In this document: positions 1-11,576 of the stretch, piece after piece
Numbering within the stretch: the first letter of the stretch is position 1
How the letters are laid out: the number at the start of each line of letters is the position of its first letter
Source: Salipiger aestuarii
GTDB taxonomy: Bacteria; Pseudomonadota; Alphaproteobacteria; Rhodobacterales; Rhodobacteraceae
Length of the DNA: 32,774 nt
NCBI RefSeq assembly: GCF_003259905.1
Contig: NZ_QLMG01000046.1
Span: 1-32,774, forward strand
Direction of reading: 5' to 3'
Made by a program: the position numbers and the translations under genes
The notes under the pieces: generated by a model
Told to the model about the DNA's origin: nothing
Databases searched by the model: none
What the model saw: only the letters and a program-made list of their open reading frames with translations

Positions 1-1
1 C

Positions 2-328
2 ATCAGCGACATGTTCAAGACGGACCGGTGGAACGCCTTCACGTTGTTCCTTGAGGATGGGCGCGTCCGCCTGACAAACAACGCGACCGAGCGCGCACTG
101 CGCGGCATCGCCTTGGGACGGAAATCCTGGCTCTTCGCCGGCTCCGAGCGTGGAGGCGACCGTGCCGCCTTCATGTATTCCCTGATCGTCACCGCCAGGA
201 TAAACGACATCGACCCGCAAGCTTGGCGCGCCGACGTCCGCGACAAGCTCCCCAACACAACGGCTTCACGGGTGCCGGACCTTCTGCCATGGAATTGGCA
301 GACATCGCAGCGCCAACTCGCTACATGA
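2..328 (+). pseudogene. IS66 family transposase, C-terminal part (runs off the window's left edge)
   Basis: The frame is open from the first bases of the window, so this is the 3' end of a longer gene. The 108 visible codons match the end of IS66-type transposases: the core-end pattern NNATERALRGIALGRKSW, then LFAGSERGGDRAA, then the IS66 C-terminal signature (NDIDPQAWRADVRDKLP, ending in LLPWNW). These DDE-type enzymes move IS66 elements together with two helper proteins. Just after the stop the sequence ends in a terminus-like TTAC (349-352), so the right end of the element seems to be present. Whether the upstream part is intact cannot be seen, so the copy may be functional; it is labelled partial here. 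The family call is firm. Confidence 0.85.
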
Positions 329-352
329 CCGCAGCCTACGCCGGATGCTTAC
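329..352 (+). repeat. Probable right terminal inverted repeat of the IS66 element
   Basis: Read on the minus strand this stretch begins GTAAGCATCCGGCGTAGG. IS66 family ends typically start with GTAAGC and a GG-rich core, and this one sits directly after the transposase stop codon. The bases that follow (from 353) resume an IS5-type transposase reading frame in mid-motif, which fixes the boundary at about 352/353. IS66 elements usually duplicate 8 bp of target, so bases 353-360 (CCGTGATC) are the predicted duplication. The matching left copy would lie outside the window. Confidence 0.6.
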
Positions 353-836
353 CCGTGATCCGCGCCCATCACCAGGCAGCGGGCACAAAAGGGGGACTCC
401 GCGTCAGCGTCTCGGCCGTTCAGGAGGTGGCTTCACGACCAAGATCCACCTCCGCGTCAATGCAGCAGGCCTGCCCATGAGAACCGAGATCACCCCGGGC
501 CAGACATTCGACTGTTTGGGGGTCAATCTGGTCATGGCCGACAATCTGCCCAAGCCGAGCCTTCTGTGGGCTGGCAGAGGCCATGATGCTGACAGCATTC
601 GGAAAAAGATGAATGCACGGGATGTGCTCACTCAAATACCCATGCGCAAGTCACGCAAGATGCGCGTCGGTGTGGATCATTCGCTGTATTCATTGCGCGA
701 CCTTGTCGAGCGGTGCTTCAACACGCTCAAGAACGCCTGCCGCGACGCAACCCGCTACGACAAAACGGCTGAAAGCTTCCTGGGGTTCATGGATATCACG
801 TCCATCCGCCTATGGATCCGCCTCTTGTCAACATGA
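353..836 (+). pseudogene. IS5 family transposase, 3' remnant, interrupted by IS66
   Basis: From 358 one frame reads VIRAHHQAAGTKGGL, the conserved stretch after the first catalytic Asp in IS5 family transposases. The continuation (LGRSGGGFTTKIH, then PMRTEITPGQT, and finally LVERCFNTLKN with the catalytic Glu and TRYDKTAESFLG) lies in the -1 frame. The switch occurs around 387-406, next to an A4G5 run. Some IS5 subgroups use programmed frameshifting near here, so this may be natural rather than damage. The second catalytic Asp, expected in a motif like ADRGYD, is replaced: the frame reads AGRGHD, with Gly at 573-575. With its 5' half split off by the IS66 element and an active-site residue gone, the gene should be dead. 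Only an ATG at 345 gives the frame an apparent start, and that lies in IS66 DNA. Confidence 0.8.
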
Positions 837-840
837 CCTA
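822..840 (+). repeat. Probable right end of the IS5 element
   Basis: Just before and after the transposase stop (834-836) the sequence reads TTGTCAACATGACCTA. Read on the minus strand this resembles the start of many alphaproteobacterial IS5-type elements, which begin with GGTC or GGGC followed by a TGTTGACAA core. Base composition drops sharply after about 840, which supports a boundary here. The exact end and the target duplication cannot be fixed without the other end. Confidence 0.45.
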
Positions 841-1053
841 AAGAAGACGTTTTGGCATACATATTCTGGAGAAGAACAGGAGGAGACCTATAGTGCGAAA
901 GGGTATCTCGATGTAGAGGTGTCAACCGCTGCCGGGCCAGTACATTCTCGCTTTGACTTGGACCTGAGTTTCGAAGAAATTCCATTTTGGGATGTCCTCC
1001 AAATAAGAAACCCCGCTGAGATCAGCGAGGTTTCTTCGTTTACGGTGACCTAG
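838..1053 (+). pseudogene. 3' remnant of an unrecognised gene truncated by the IS5 element
   Basis: An open frame runs from the IS5 end to a TAG at 1051-1053 and encodes about 71 residues, including KTFWHTYSGEEQEETYSAKG and DLDLSFEEIPFWDVLQI. The peptide looks protein-like (alternating hydrophobic and charged residues, aromatic anchors), but I do not recognise the family. It has no start codon of its own that is not shared with the IS5 frame. Its AT content is clearly higher than the surrounding core genes, which suggests acquired DNA. The frame runs through the terminator hairpin at 1006-1035, so the last 15 or so codons may be chance extension. It could also be entirely non-coding. Confidence 0.35.
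1006..1036. terminator. Bidirectional-looking hairpin downstream of typA
   Basis: Bases 1006-1019 pair with 1022-1035 (14 positions, one C/A mismatch, two-base GA loop that would open further). The arms begin AGAAACC and end GGTTTCT. T-rich sequence follows on the minus strand (TTTCTTATTTGG) and weaker T-rich sequence on the plus strand (TTTCTTCGTTTA). It lies 23 bp beyond the typA stop codon, so it probably ends the minus-strand typA transcript. Confidence 0.75.
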
Positions 1054-1058
1054 AAGCC

Positions 1059-2876
1059 CTACTGCCCCTTCGACATCCGCTTACGCTCGTTCGGATCCAG
1101 ATAGCGCTTGCGCAGGCGGATCGCGTTCGGCGTCACTTCGACCAGCTCGTCGTCGTTGATGTAGGCGATGGCCTCTTCCAGCGACAGGGTGATCGGGGTG
1201 GTCAGGCGGACCGCCTCGTCGGTGCCGCTTGCGCGCACGTTGGTCAGCTTTTTACCCTTGAGCGGGTTCACTTCAAGATCGTTGTCGCGCGAATGCTCGC
1301 CGATGATCATGCCGGTGTAGACCGGGGCCTGCGCGCCAAGGAACATCTTGCCGCGATCTTCCAGGTTCCAAAGCGCATAGGCCACCGCTTCGCCGTTTTC
1401 CATCGAGATCAGAACGCCCGCGCGGCGGCCTTCGATCGGGCCTTTGTGCGGGGTCATGCCATGGAACACCCGGTTCAGAACGCCGGTGCCGCGGGTGTCG
1501 GTCAGGAATTCGCCGTGATAGCCGATCAGGCCGCGCGACGGGACATGGGCGATAATGCGGGTCTTGCCTGCGCCGGCCTGGCGCATTTCCACCAGTTCGC
1601 CCTTGCGCACGCCGGTCAGCTTTTCGATGACCGCGCCGGAATATTCATCGTCGACGTCGATGGTGGCCTCTTCGACCGGCTCCATCAGCTTGCCGTCGAT
1701 CTCCTTCATGATGACCTGCGGGCGCGAGATCGACAGTTCGAACCCCTCGCGGCGCATGTTTTCGATCAGGACGCCCATCTGCAATTCGCCGCGCCCCGAG
1801 ACTTCGAACGCCTCGCCGCCGGGGGTGTCGGCGATCTTGATCGCGACGTTGCCTTCGGCCTCTTTCATCAGACGCTCACGGATGACGCGGGACTGCACCT
1901 TCTTGCCGTCGCGGCCCGCCAGCGGCGAATCGTTGATGCCGAAGGTGACGGTGATGGTGGGGGGGTCGATGGGCTGGGCATCGAGCGGTTCATCCACGGC
2001 AAGCGCGCAAATGGTATCGGCCACGGTTGCCTTGGTCATCCCGGCGAGCGAAACGATGTCGCCCGCGAGGCCTTCGTCGATGTCGGTCTGGCCAAGGCCC
2101 CGGAACGCCTGCACGCGGGTGACGCGGAACTGTTCGATCTTCTGGCCGATGCGGCTAAGAGCCTGCACCGTCTGGCCGACCTTGACGCGTCCGGTTTCGA
2201 CGCGGCCGGTCAGCAGGCGACCGACGAAGGGGTCGGACCCCAGCGTGGTGGCCAGCATCCGGAAATCTTCGTCCTGATGCCTGATCTGTTTGGGGGCGGG
2301 GACGTGGTTCACCACGAGGTTGAACAGCGCCGAGAGATCCTTGCGCGGGCCGTCAAGTTCGGCATCGGCCCAGCCGTTGCGGCCCGAGGCGTACATATGC
2401 GGGAAATCAAGCTGATCCTCGTCCGCGTCGAGCGAGGCGAAGAGATCGAAACACTCGTCCAGCGCGCGATCTGGTTCGGCGTCAGGCTTGTCGACTTTGT
2501 TGAGCACCACGATCGGGCGCAGACCAAGCGCGAGCGCCTTGGAGGTCACGAATTTGGTCTGCGGCATCGGGCCTTCGGCGGCATCGACCAGCAGGACCAC
2601 ACCGTCGACCATGCTGAGGATGCGTTCGACCTCGCCGCCGAAATCGGCGTGGCCGGGGGTGTCGACGATGTTGATGCGCGTGCCTTTCCACTCGACCGAG
2701 GTCGGTTTGGCGAAGATGGTGATGCCACGCTCGCGCTCCAGGTCGTTGCTGTCCATCGCGCGTTCGGCCACGGCCTGGTTTTCGCGGAAAGCACCCGACT
2801 GTTTGAGCAGCTCGTCGACGAGGGTCGTCTTGCCGTGGTCAACGTGGGCGATGATCGCGATATTGCGAAGGTCCAT
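1059..2876 (-). CDS. typA: Ribosome-associated translational GTPase TypA/BipA
   Basis: A 605-residue protein of full family length. Its GTPase domain shows G1 AHVDHGKTT (10-18), switch-region RERGITI (about 48-54), G3 DTPGH (72-76) and G4 NKVDK (126-130). It is followed by EF-G-like domains III and V and the BipA-specific C-terminal domain, ending in a basic tail. TypA/BipA binds the ribosome, aids 50S subunit assembly and is needed for growth under cold and other stresses. The ATG is preceded on the minus strand by AAAGG about 10 bases upstream. It is the last gene of a same-strand series with the SMR transporter (68 bp upstream) and mnmA, and a hairpin terminator follows its stop. Long open frames on the opposite strand are GC-driven shadows. 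Confidence 0.97.
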   Translation of the reverse strand: MDLRNIAIIAHVDHGKTTLVDELLKQSGAFRENQAVAERAMDSNDLERERGITIFAKPTSVEWKGTRINIVDTPGHADFGGEVERILSMVDGVVLLVDAAEGPMPQTKFVTSKALALGLRPIVVLNKVDKPDAEPDRALDECFDLFASLDADEDQLDFPHMYASGRNGWADAELDGPRKDLSALFNLVVNHVPAPKQIRHQDEDFRMLATTLGSDPFVGRLLTGRVETGRVKVGQTVQALSRIGQKIEQFRVTRVQAFRGLGQTDIDEGLAGDIVSLAGMTKATVADTICALAVDEPLDAQPIDPPTITVTFGINDSPLAGRDGKKVQSRVIRERLMKEAEGNVAIKIADTPGGEAFEVSGRGELQMGVLIENMRREGFELSISRPQVIMKEIDGKLMEPVEEATIDVDDEYSGAVIEKLTGVRKGELVEMRQAGAGKTRIIAHVPSRGLIGYHGEFLTDTRGTGVLNRVFHGMTPHKGPIEGRRAGVLISMENGEAVAYALWNLEDRGKMFLGAQAPVYTGMIIGEHSRDNDLEVNPLKGKKLTNVRASGTDEAVRLTTPITLSLEEAIAYINDDELVEVTPNAIRLRKRYLDPNERKRMSKGQ

Positions 2877-2944
2877 GGGGCAGCCTTTGAAAGGAAGGGA
2901 GTTTGGGCTTCGCCTAGCGTCATAGCGCCCGGATTGCCAGCCCC

Positions 2945-3274
2945 TTAATGCCCGGTCGTCGCGGAAAACAGATTGATCACGAGGATACCGGCAAGGATCA
3001 GCCCGATCCCGGCCACGGCGGGGAGATCGAGTTTCTGACCAAAGGCGACAAATCCGATGATCGCGATCAGAACGATGCCAAGCCCCGACCAGATGGCATA
3101 GGCCACGCCCACGGGCATGTATTTCAGCGCCATGGACAGAACATAAATGGCGATCGCGTAGGCGGCGACTGACAGCAGCGACGGAATCGGCCGGGTGAAT
3201 TGATGGCTGGCCTGCAGCGCGGAGGTGCCGATGGTTTCGGCAAGAACAGCAATGGCAAGGATGAGATAGGGCAT
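2945..3274 (-). CDS. Small multidrug resistance (SMR) family transporter
   Basis: A protein of 109 residues starting MPYLILAIAVLAETIG, a typical SMR N-terminus. The membrane-embedded glutamate that binds protons and cationic drugs is Glu13. Four hydrophobic segments fill the protein, with the conserved AYAIWSGLGIV in the third helix. SMR proteins work as antiparallel dimers that exchange protons for quaternary ammonium or guanidinium compounds. The frame stays open upstream to 3469, but the extra 65 residues are Arg/Gly-rich and not SMR-like, so the start at 3274 is preferred; the ribosome site there is weak. It lies between mnmA (163 bp upstream) and typA (68 bp downstream) on the same strand. 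EmrE-type drug export and Gdx-type guanidinium export cannot be told apart with confidence by eye. Confidence 0.92.
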   Translation of the reverse strand: MPYLILAIAVLAETIGTSALQASHQFTRPIPSLLSVAAYAIAIYVLSMALKYMPVGVAYAIWSGLGIVLIAIIGFVAFGQKLDLPAVAGIGLILAGILVINLFSATTGH

Positions 3275-3437
3275 GGGGGGTCCGTTCGTATGCGCGCGGT
3301 AAATGCTCCGGTTACATGGCCCGGATTTGCCGCGCTTGCCAGCGGGATCGGGCCTGGCGCGGCGTCGGGCACGCCCGATGCCCGTTCGGCGGGCCAAACG
3401 GGCCCGATGACGTCGCGGCCCGCCTTGCCCGGAACGC

Positions 3438-4580
3438 CTACGCGCCGCGCCAGATCCAGCCGCCCCCAAAGATCCGCGTGCCCTCGGGGTCGTAGAAGAC
3501 GCAGGCCTGTCCGGGGCTGATGCCTTCTTCGGCGCTGGTCAGTTCGACCAGTGCCTCGGTGTCCGAGATGGGGCGCACGATCGCGTCGCGCGGCGGGCGG
3601 GTCGAACGAACCTTGACCGACAGGTGCCATTCTTCGCGACTGGCAAAGGGCGTCGTGCCCAGCCAGTTGATCTCACGCACGGGGACGGTGCGGGTCGCAA
3701 GCATGGTCTTCGGGCCGACGATGACCTGCTTCGCGTCCACATCCAGCTTGACCACATAAAGCGGATCGGCAAGCCCGCCGATGCCAAGGCCGCGCCGCTG
3801 ACCGATGGTGTAATGAATCACCCCGCGGTGCGTGCCCAGAACGCGGCCATCCGCATGCACGATCTCGCCGGGCTCGGCCGCACCGGGGCGCAGTTTTTCG
3901 ATCACTGCGGCATAGTTGCCGTCGGGCACGAAACAGATGTCCTGGCTGTCGGGCTTGTCGGCCACGCTCAGCCCGTATTTGGCCGCCAGTTCACGGGTCT
4001 CCGCCTTGCTCTTGAGATGACCAAGCGGGAATCGCAGGAAAGACAGCTGTTCGGCTGTGGTCGAGAACAGGAAATAGCTCTGGTCGCGGTTCGCGTCTGC
4101 GGCGCAATGCAGCTCTGGCCCATGATCGCCATCCATGCGCTGGATATAATGTCCGGTCGCCATGCAGTCGGCATCCAGATCCCTGGCCGTTTCCAGCAGA
4201 TCCTTGAACTTCACCCGCTCATTGCAGCGGATGCAGGGCACCGGGGTGGCGCCGCCAAGATAGCTTTCGGCAAATTCGTCGATCACCGCGTCCTTGAAGA
4301 TGTTTTCGTAATCAAGGACATAGTGCGGGAACCCCATCTGTTCGGCGACGCGGCGCGCATCGTGGATGTCGATCCCTGCGCAGCAGGCGCCCTTTTTCGC
4401 AAGCGCCGCTCCGTGATCGTAAAGCTGCAAGGTCACACCGACCACATCATAGCCTTCTTCGGCCAGCATCGCGGCCACGACCGAGCTGTCGACGCCGCCG
4501 GACATGGCGACCACGACTCGCGTTTGCGAGGGCGGCTTTGGCAGGCCAAGCGAGTTCAATCTGGGGGCATCAAGGGGCAT
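3438..4580 (-). CDS. mnmA: tRNA-specific 2-thiouridylase MnmA
   Basis: A protein of 380 residues. An N-type ATP pyrophosphatase fold begins with the PP-loop SGGVDSS (27-33). The two catalytic cysteines are Cys119 in [11 protein letters not shown] and Cys218 in [16 protein letters not shown] (141-145) is also conserved. The enzyme activates U34 of tRNA-Lys, -Glu and -Gln with ATP and inserts sulfur received from the desulfurase relay, giving the s2U part of mnm5s2U. The C-terminal beta domains ([13 protein letters not shown] onward) are complete. The start has a good ribosome site on the minus strand (AGGAAGG, seven bases ahead). It is the first gene of the minus-strand mnmA-SMR-typA series and is divergent from sciP. 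Confidence 0.97.
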   Translation of the reverse strand: MPLDAPRLNSLGLPKPPSQTRVVVAMSGGVDSSVVAAMLAEEGYDVVGVTLQLYDHGAALAKKGACCAGIDIHDARRVAEQMGFPHYVLDYENIFKDAVIDEFAESYLGGATPVPCIRCNERVKFKDLLETARDLDADCMATGHYIQRMDGDHGPELHCAADANRDQSYFLFSTTAEQLSFLRFPLGHLKSKAETRELAAKYGLSVADKPDSQDICFVPDGNYAAVIEKLRPGAAEPGEIVHADGRVLGTHRGVIHYTIGQRRGLGIGGLADPLYVVKLDVDAKQVIVGPKTMLATRTVPVREINWLGTTPFASREEWHLSVKVRSTRPPRDAIVRPISDTEALVELTSAEEGISPGQACVFYDPEGTRIFGGGWIWRGA

Positions 4581-4654
4581 GGCCGCCTTCCTGGGTCAAT
4601 CCGAAGAGAATTTCGGTGAATATATGAAAATGCAACATACTCTCAAGGGGCCGT

Positions 4655-4669
4655 TTTAGGTCCCGTTAA
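4655..4669 (+). promoter_or_regulatory. Candidate CtrA box upstream of sciP
   Basis: The sequence TTTA, seven bases, TTAA matches the CtrA recognition pattern TTAA-N7-TTAA with a single mismatch. It is about 50 bp ahead of the preferred sciP start. SciP and CtrA are known in Caulobacter to regulate one another, which makes the position plausible. Short AT motifs can occur by chance, but they are uncommon in DNA this GC-rich. Confidence 0.4.
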
Positions 4670-4720
4670 ATCGTGTCGGTTCAAATATCGCAAAGCCGAA
4701 ACGACTGGGACATAAGACCG

Positions 4721-5026
4721 ATGTATCTCAAGAAAATCGACGGCCCGCGCGCGGTCACTCTGCCCGATGGCAGTGTGATGACACGGGCTGACCTGCCGCC
4801 TGCCGAGACCCGGCGCTGGGTTGCGTCGCGCAAGGCCGCCGTGGTGAAGGCCGTCAGCTTCGGCCTGTTGTCCGAGCCGCAGGCGATGGAACGCTACGGT
4901 CTGTCCGAAGAAGAGCTTAAGGAATGGATCGAAGCGGTTGCGCATCACGGCGAAGAGGCGCTGAAAGCCACGTTGATCCAGAAATTCCGGGCTCCGGGGG
5001 TGGATGGGATCGAAGATAACGCTTGA
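4721..5026 (+). CDS. sciP: SciP (DUF1153) CtrA-inhibitor family protein
   Basis: From the ATG at 4721 this encodes 101 residues beginning MYLKKIDGPRAVTLPDGSVM, the near-invariant DUF1153 N-terminus. It continues with RRWVASRKAAVVKAV and a helix-turn-helix-like region (GLLSEPQAMERYGLSEEELKEW). In Caulobacter, SciP binds CtrA and blocks its recruitment of RNA polymerase, setting the timing of CtrA-dependent transcription. An in-frame GTG at 4673 would add 16 residues not typical of the family, so 4721 is preferred even though its ribosome site is poor. The gene lies 108 bp upstream of ctrA on the same strand, an arrangement typical of Rhodobacterales. A putative CtrA box precedes each of the two genes. 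Confidence 0.9.
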   Translation: MYLKKIDGPRAVTLPDGSVMTRADLPPAETRRWVASRKAAVVKAVSFGLLSEPQAMERYGLSEEELKEWIEAVAHHGEEALKATLIQKFRAPGVDGIEDNA

Positions 5027-5067
5027 ATGTGCAACCAGCAGTTGAAAATACGCGACGTTCCTCTACG

Positions 5068-5082
5068 GTAAAGTTCCATTAA
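5068..5082 (+). promoter_or_regulatory. Candidate CtrA box upstream of ctrA
   Basis: GTAA, seven bases, TTAA, followed by CC, fits TTAA-N7-TTAAC with one mismatch. It is centred about 60 bp before the ctrA start codon. CtrA regulates its own promoter in Caulobacter, so an autoregulatory site is expected about here. Confidence 0.4.
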
Positions 5083-5134
5083 CCTATTTCCGACAGTGTC
5101 GGGTCAACGGGACAGAACAAGCGGAGAACGGATT

Positions 5135-5851
5135 ATGCGTATCCTTCTGGTGGAAGACGACCCAACCACGTCGAAGAGCATTGAACTTATGTTGACCCAC
5201 GCCAACCTCAATGTCTACTCGACCGATTTGGGCGAAGAAGGCATCGACCTGGCGAAACTGTATGATTACGATTTGATCCTTCTCGATCTTAATCTGCCCG
5301 ACATCCATGGGCATGAGGTGCTGCGCCAGTTGCGCCAGTCGCGGATCAATACGCCCATCCTGATCCTGTCGGGGGCGGACGATACCGAGAACAAAATCAA
5401 GGGCTTCGGCTTCGGGGCAGATGACTACCTGACCAAACCGTTTCATCGCGACGAACTGGTGGCGCGAATCCATGCGATCATCCGACGGTCCAAGGGGCAT
5501 TCGCAGTCGGTCATCCGAACCGGCAAGATTTCGGTCAACCTTGATGCCAAGACCGTCGAGGTTGCGGGCAAGCCGGTGCATCTGACCGGCAAGGAGTACC
5601 AGATGCTGGAACTGCTCTCGCTACGCAAGGGGACCACCCTGACGAAAGAGATGTTCCTTAACCATCTGTACGGCGGCATGGACGAACCTGAGCTCAAGAT
5701 CATCGACGTGTTCATCTGCAAGCTTCGCAAGAAGTTGTCAGAAGCCACCGGTGATGAAAACTATATCGAAACTGTCTGGGGGCGCGGTTATGTGCTGCGC
5801 GATCCCGAACCGCACGTCAGCACCCAGACCGCCGTCGCGGCAGCCGGCTGA
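5135..5851 (+). CDS. ctrA: Cell-cycle response regulator CtrA
   Basis: A protein of 238 residues. The receiver domain has the acidic pair Asp8-Asp9 (LLVEDDP), phospho-acceptor Asp51 ([10 protein letters not shown]) and conserved Lys101 (DDYLTKPFH). The OmpR-type winged helix follows ([18 protein letters not shown] to [11 protein letters not shown]). CtrA is the master transcription factor phosphorylated through the CckA-ChpT relay; in Rhodobacterales it controls motility, gene transfer agents and quorum-linked traits rather than being essential. The ATG at 5135 has GGAG eight bases upstream. A GTG at 5096 in the same frame would precede that ribosome site and is rejected. The short C-terminal tail ([13 protein letters not shown]) is extra relative to the domain. 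Confidence 0.97.
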   Translation: MRILLVEDDPTTSKSIELMLTHANLNVYSTDLGEEGIDLAKLYDYDLILLDLNLPDIHGHEVLRQLRQSRINTPILILSGADDTENKIKGFGFGADDYLTKPFHRDELVARIHAIIRRSKGHSQSVIRTGKISVNLDAKTVEVAGKPVHLTGKEYQMLELLSLRKGTTLTKEMFLNHLYGGMDEPELKIIDVFICKLRKKLSEATGDENYIETVWGRGYVLRDPEPHVSTQTAVAAAG

Positions 5852-5879
5852 CACCGCCGCCTCACCGCTGGACGAGTGA

Positions 5880-10273
<4,394 letters not shown>

Positions 10274-10346
10274 GGGGGAAACGACAGGAAACGTCGCCGC
10301 CCGAGATCTGACGTGAGCAGGGAAACGATCGCCTCGTCCTTGCCGT

Positions 10347-10409
10347 GTTCACAAATGTTCTCAAAAACATCTTTACATCGGGTTAATGATATGAGAACAA
10401 ATGGGCAAC
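10347..10409 (+). promoter_or_regulatory. Repeated GTTC/GAAC elements upstream of the microprotein (possible SOS-type operator)
   Basis: Three related motifs cluster here: GTTC-N6-GTTC (10347-10360), a perfect 8-bp inverted repeat TGTTCTCA (10356-10363) / TGAGAACA (10392-10399), and GAAC-N7-CAAC (10395-10409). Alphaproteobacterial LexA binds GTTC-N7-GTTC, read as GAAC-N7-GAAC on the other strand. The last motif is one mismatch away and the first has one base too few in its spacer. The cluster lies between recG and the ribosome site of the next small gene. A regulator other than LexA is equally possible. Confidence 0.35.
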
Positions 10410-10435
10410 AAAATGAAGACAAGGGAGTTTGGAAG

Positions 10436-10555
10436 ATGATCGAGACCCTCCGCCGCGCCATCGCCCGATCTGACGGCACGCTGTTTCAGGACATGATCGG
10501 TGCGCTCTGCCTTGTTGTCATTCTTGTCGGGGCGCTGCACCTGCCCAGCTTTTGA
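10436..10555 (+). CDS. 39-residue single-span membrane microprotein
   Basis: The ATG at 10436 has a strong ribosome site (AAGGGAG at 10421-10427). The product has a short amphipathic N-terminus (MIETLRRAIARSDGTLFQDM) followed by one hydrophobic segment (IGALCLVVILVGALHLPSF), so it should sit in the inner membrane with its N-terminus probably in the cytoplasm. Small proteins of this type (a short basic region, then a single span ending in hydrophobic/Pro residues) occur in Rhodobacteraceae, but I know of no assigned function. It follows recG by 162 bp with its own regulatory-looking upstream region. The in-frame upstream extension to 10313 is not supported by a ribosome site. Expression is inferred from the ribosome site and composition, not shown. 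Confidence 0.7.
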   Translation: MIETLRRAIARSDGTLFQDMIGALCLVVILVGALHLPSF

Positions 10556-10625
10556 GGGTCAGCCTCTGATCCGTTTCTGCCTGCGGTCTTTTTTCCGACC
10601 GGTCGCACGTTCCTGCCCGAATGTG

Positions 10626-10742
10626 TTGCGCCTGTCCCTGCAAAACCTGTGATCTGCCCGATCCAAGCAGGTTTGCCCGGCGGGATAAGGACACGCCACT
10701 GACCGCCGCCTCTGTCCCGACAGAGTGCGGCGGCTTTTTTTT
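10626..10742 (+). ncRNA. Candidate structured 3' untranslated RNA or small RNA
   Basis: No gene is visible between the microprotein stop (10555) and the terminator. The stretch folds well by eye: 10640-10649 pairs with 10668-10676 (GC, bulged A, AAACCTG against CAGGTTTGC), its loop contains a second GATC/GATC stem (10651-10654 with 10660-10663, loop TGCCC), and TGTCC (10633-10637) pairs with GGACA (10689-10693) outside it. A strong intrinsic terminator closes the stretch. This could be the 3' part of the microprotein mRNA, or a separate small RNA with its own promoter. It does not look like SRP RNA, tmRNA or RNase P RNA. Confidence 0.3.
10703..10742 (+). terminator. Strong intrinsic terminator
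   Basis: CCGCCGC plus CTCTGTC (10703-10716) pairs with GACAGAG plus GCGGCGG (10719-10733), with one bulged T at 10726, followed by eight T residues. The T run is on the plus strand only, so it ends transcripts from recG, the microprotein or the candidate RNA. It lies two bases from the end of the minus-strand chemotaxis pseudogene. Confidence 0.9.
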
Positions 10743-10743
10743 G

Positions 10744-11523
10744 TCAGACCCGGTGGGCCAGCCGCAGCCCGCCCCAGTGCTTTTTCGCGCACGATGATCG
10801 GCGCGGACAGATCTTGCATCATCATGAAGGTGCCTGCGCGCCGGACGCGACGATAGACGTGTCGCGGAAAAAGGCACGCTGTTGCGCCCCGCCTTCAGCC
10901 CGACCCGGTCGTCAAAGACGCGCCGGTTGCTGCTGTCGACGGCATTCCGGACCGGATCGCTGCGCTGGGGTTTGGAAAATTCTGCATTGTGCGTCGGAAG
11001 ATAGCCGTTGCGATCGGCGGTGGCGCAGACCACCACGCGATCGTCCGCTTGCAGCACGGCGTCCCGAATTGGGCGCAGCGGGCGATCCGTCAGTGCGGTG
11101 AAACCGGTCATCATCTGCCGAGGCTCGCTTGCCGGCATCCGACAGGGCGGTGTCAGCCTCGCTCACGCTCCTGCGCGCGCCAGAGCTGAGCTTTTCGATC
11201 CATTCCGGCATTTTCGCGATGGTCTTGGAAATGTCCCGAGCGGCGTCATCGGTCTGTCGACCGAGATCGTTGATCGCATCGCCGGCGCGGCTTCGGCAAC
11301 GTCGTGGATGTCTTCGGACACGCGGGCATTGGCGCTGGCGACGTTCCTGGTCGCCTTGCCGACCCGGGTCACGGGCCAGAAGCTGTCCCTTGCTGTGATC
11401 GTCGAGGGGCTGAAGGAAGGCGGCAGTATCGACAACCTCGCGCCCCAGCGATGTGGCGCCGCGTGCAGGGCTGGCAAGGGCGTGGGCGGCATCGGGCACA
11501 CGCAGGGTGGCATCATGGTCCAT
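10744..11523 (-). pseudogene. Decayed methyl-accepting chemotaxis-type protein
   Basis: Fragments of one protein occur in several minus-strand frames, in the right order. DAAHALASPARGATSLGREV and VVDTAAFLQPLDDHSKG come first (11523 to about 11370). Then VGKATRNVASANARVSEDIH in a second frame, DLGRQTDDAARDISKTIAKM and PEWIEKLSSGARRSVSEAD back in the first, and DRNGYLPTHNAEFSKPQ with RRVFDDRVGLKAGRN in a third (about 11138-10869). MMMQDLSAPIIVRE is in a fourth, and finally HWGGLRLAHRV with a stop at 10744. The last three blocks match the C-terminal ligand-type domain of a chemotaxis-receptor family common in Rhodobacteraceae. At least five frame changes are needed, and the central signalling region that would contact CheA/CheW is absent, so the gene is both frameshifted and internally deleted. 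Family recognition is from memory of the motifs. Confidence 0.75.
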
Positions 11524-11576
11524 TCAGGCGCCCCGTCCGTTCCCACACGGAACAAGCCCGATTCCCCTCGATTGCC

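Noticed and set aside
1293-2948. A 551-codon open frame on the plus strand, antisense to typA
   Set aside because: It is rich in His, Asp, Arg and Ala with no recognisable domain, and it mirrors the codon pattern of typA, whose motifs are all intact. It is a high-GC shadow.
10347-10360. GTTC-N6-GTTC as a true LexA box
   Set aside because: The spacer is six bases, not the seven known for alphaproteobacterial LexA, so it is listed only as part of a candidate cluster.
10556-10742. SRP RNA, tmRNA or 6S RNA in the gap after the microprotein
   Set aside because: None of the conserved cores of these RNAs is present, so only an uncharacterised structured stretch can be supported.
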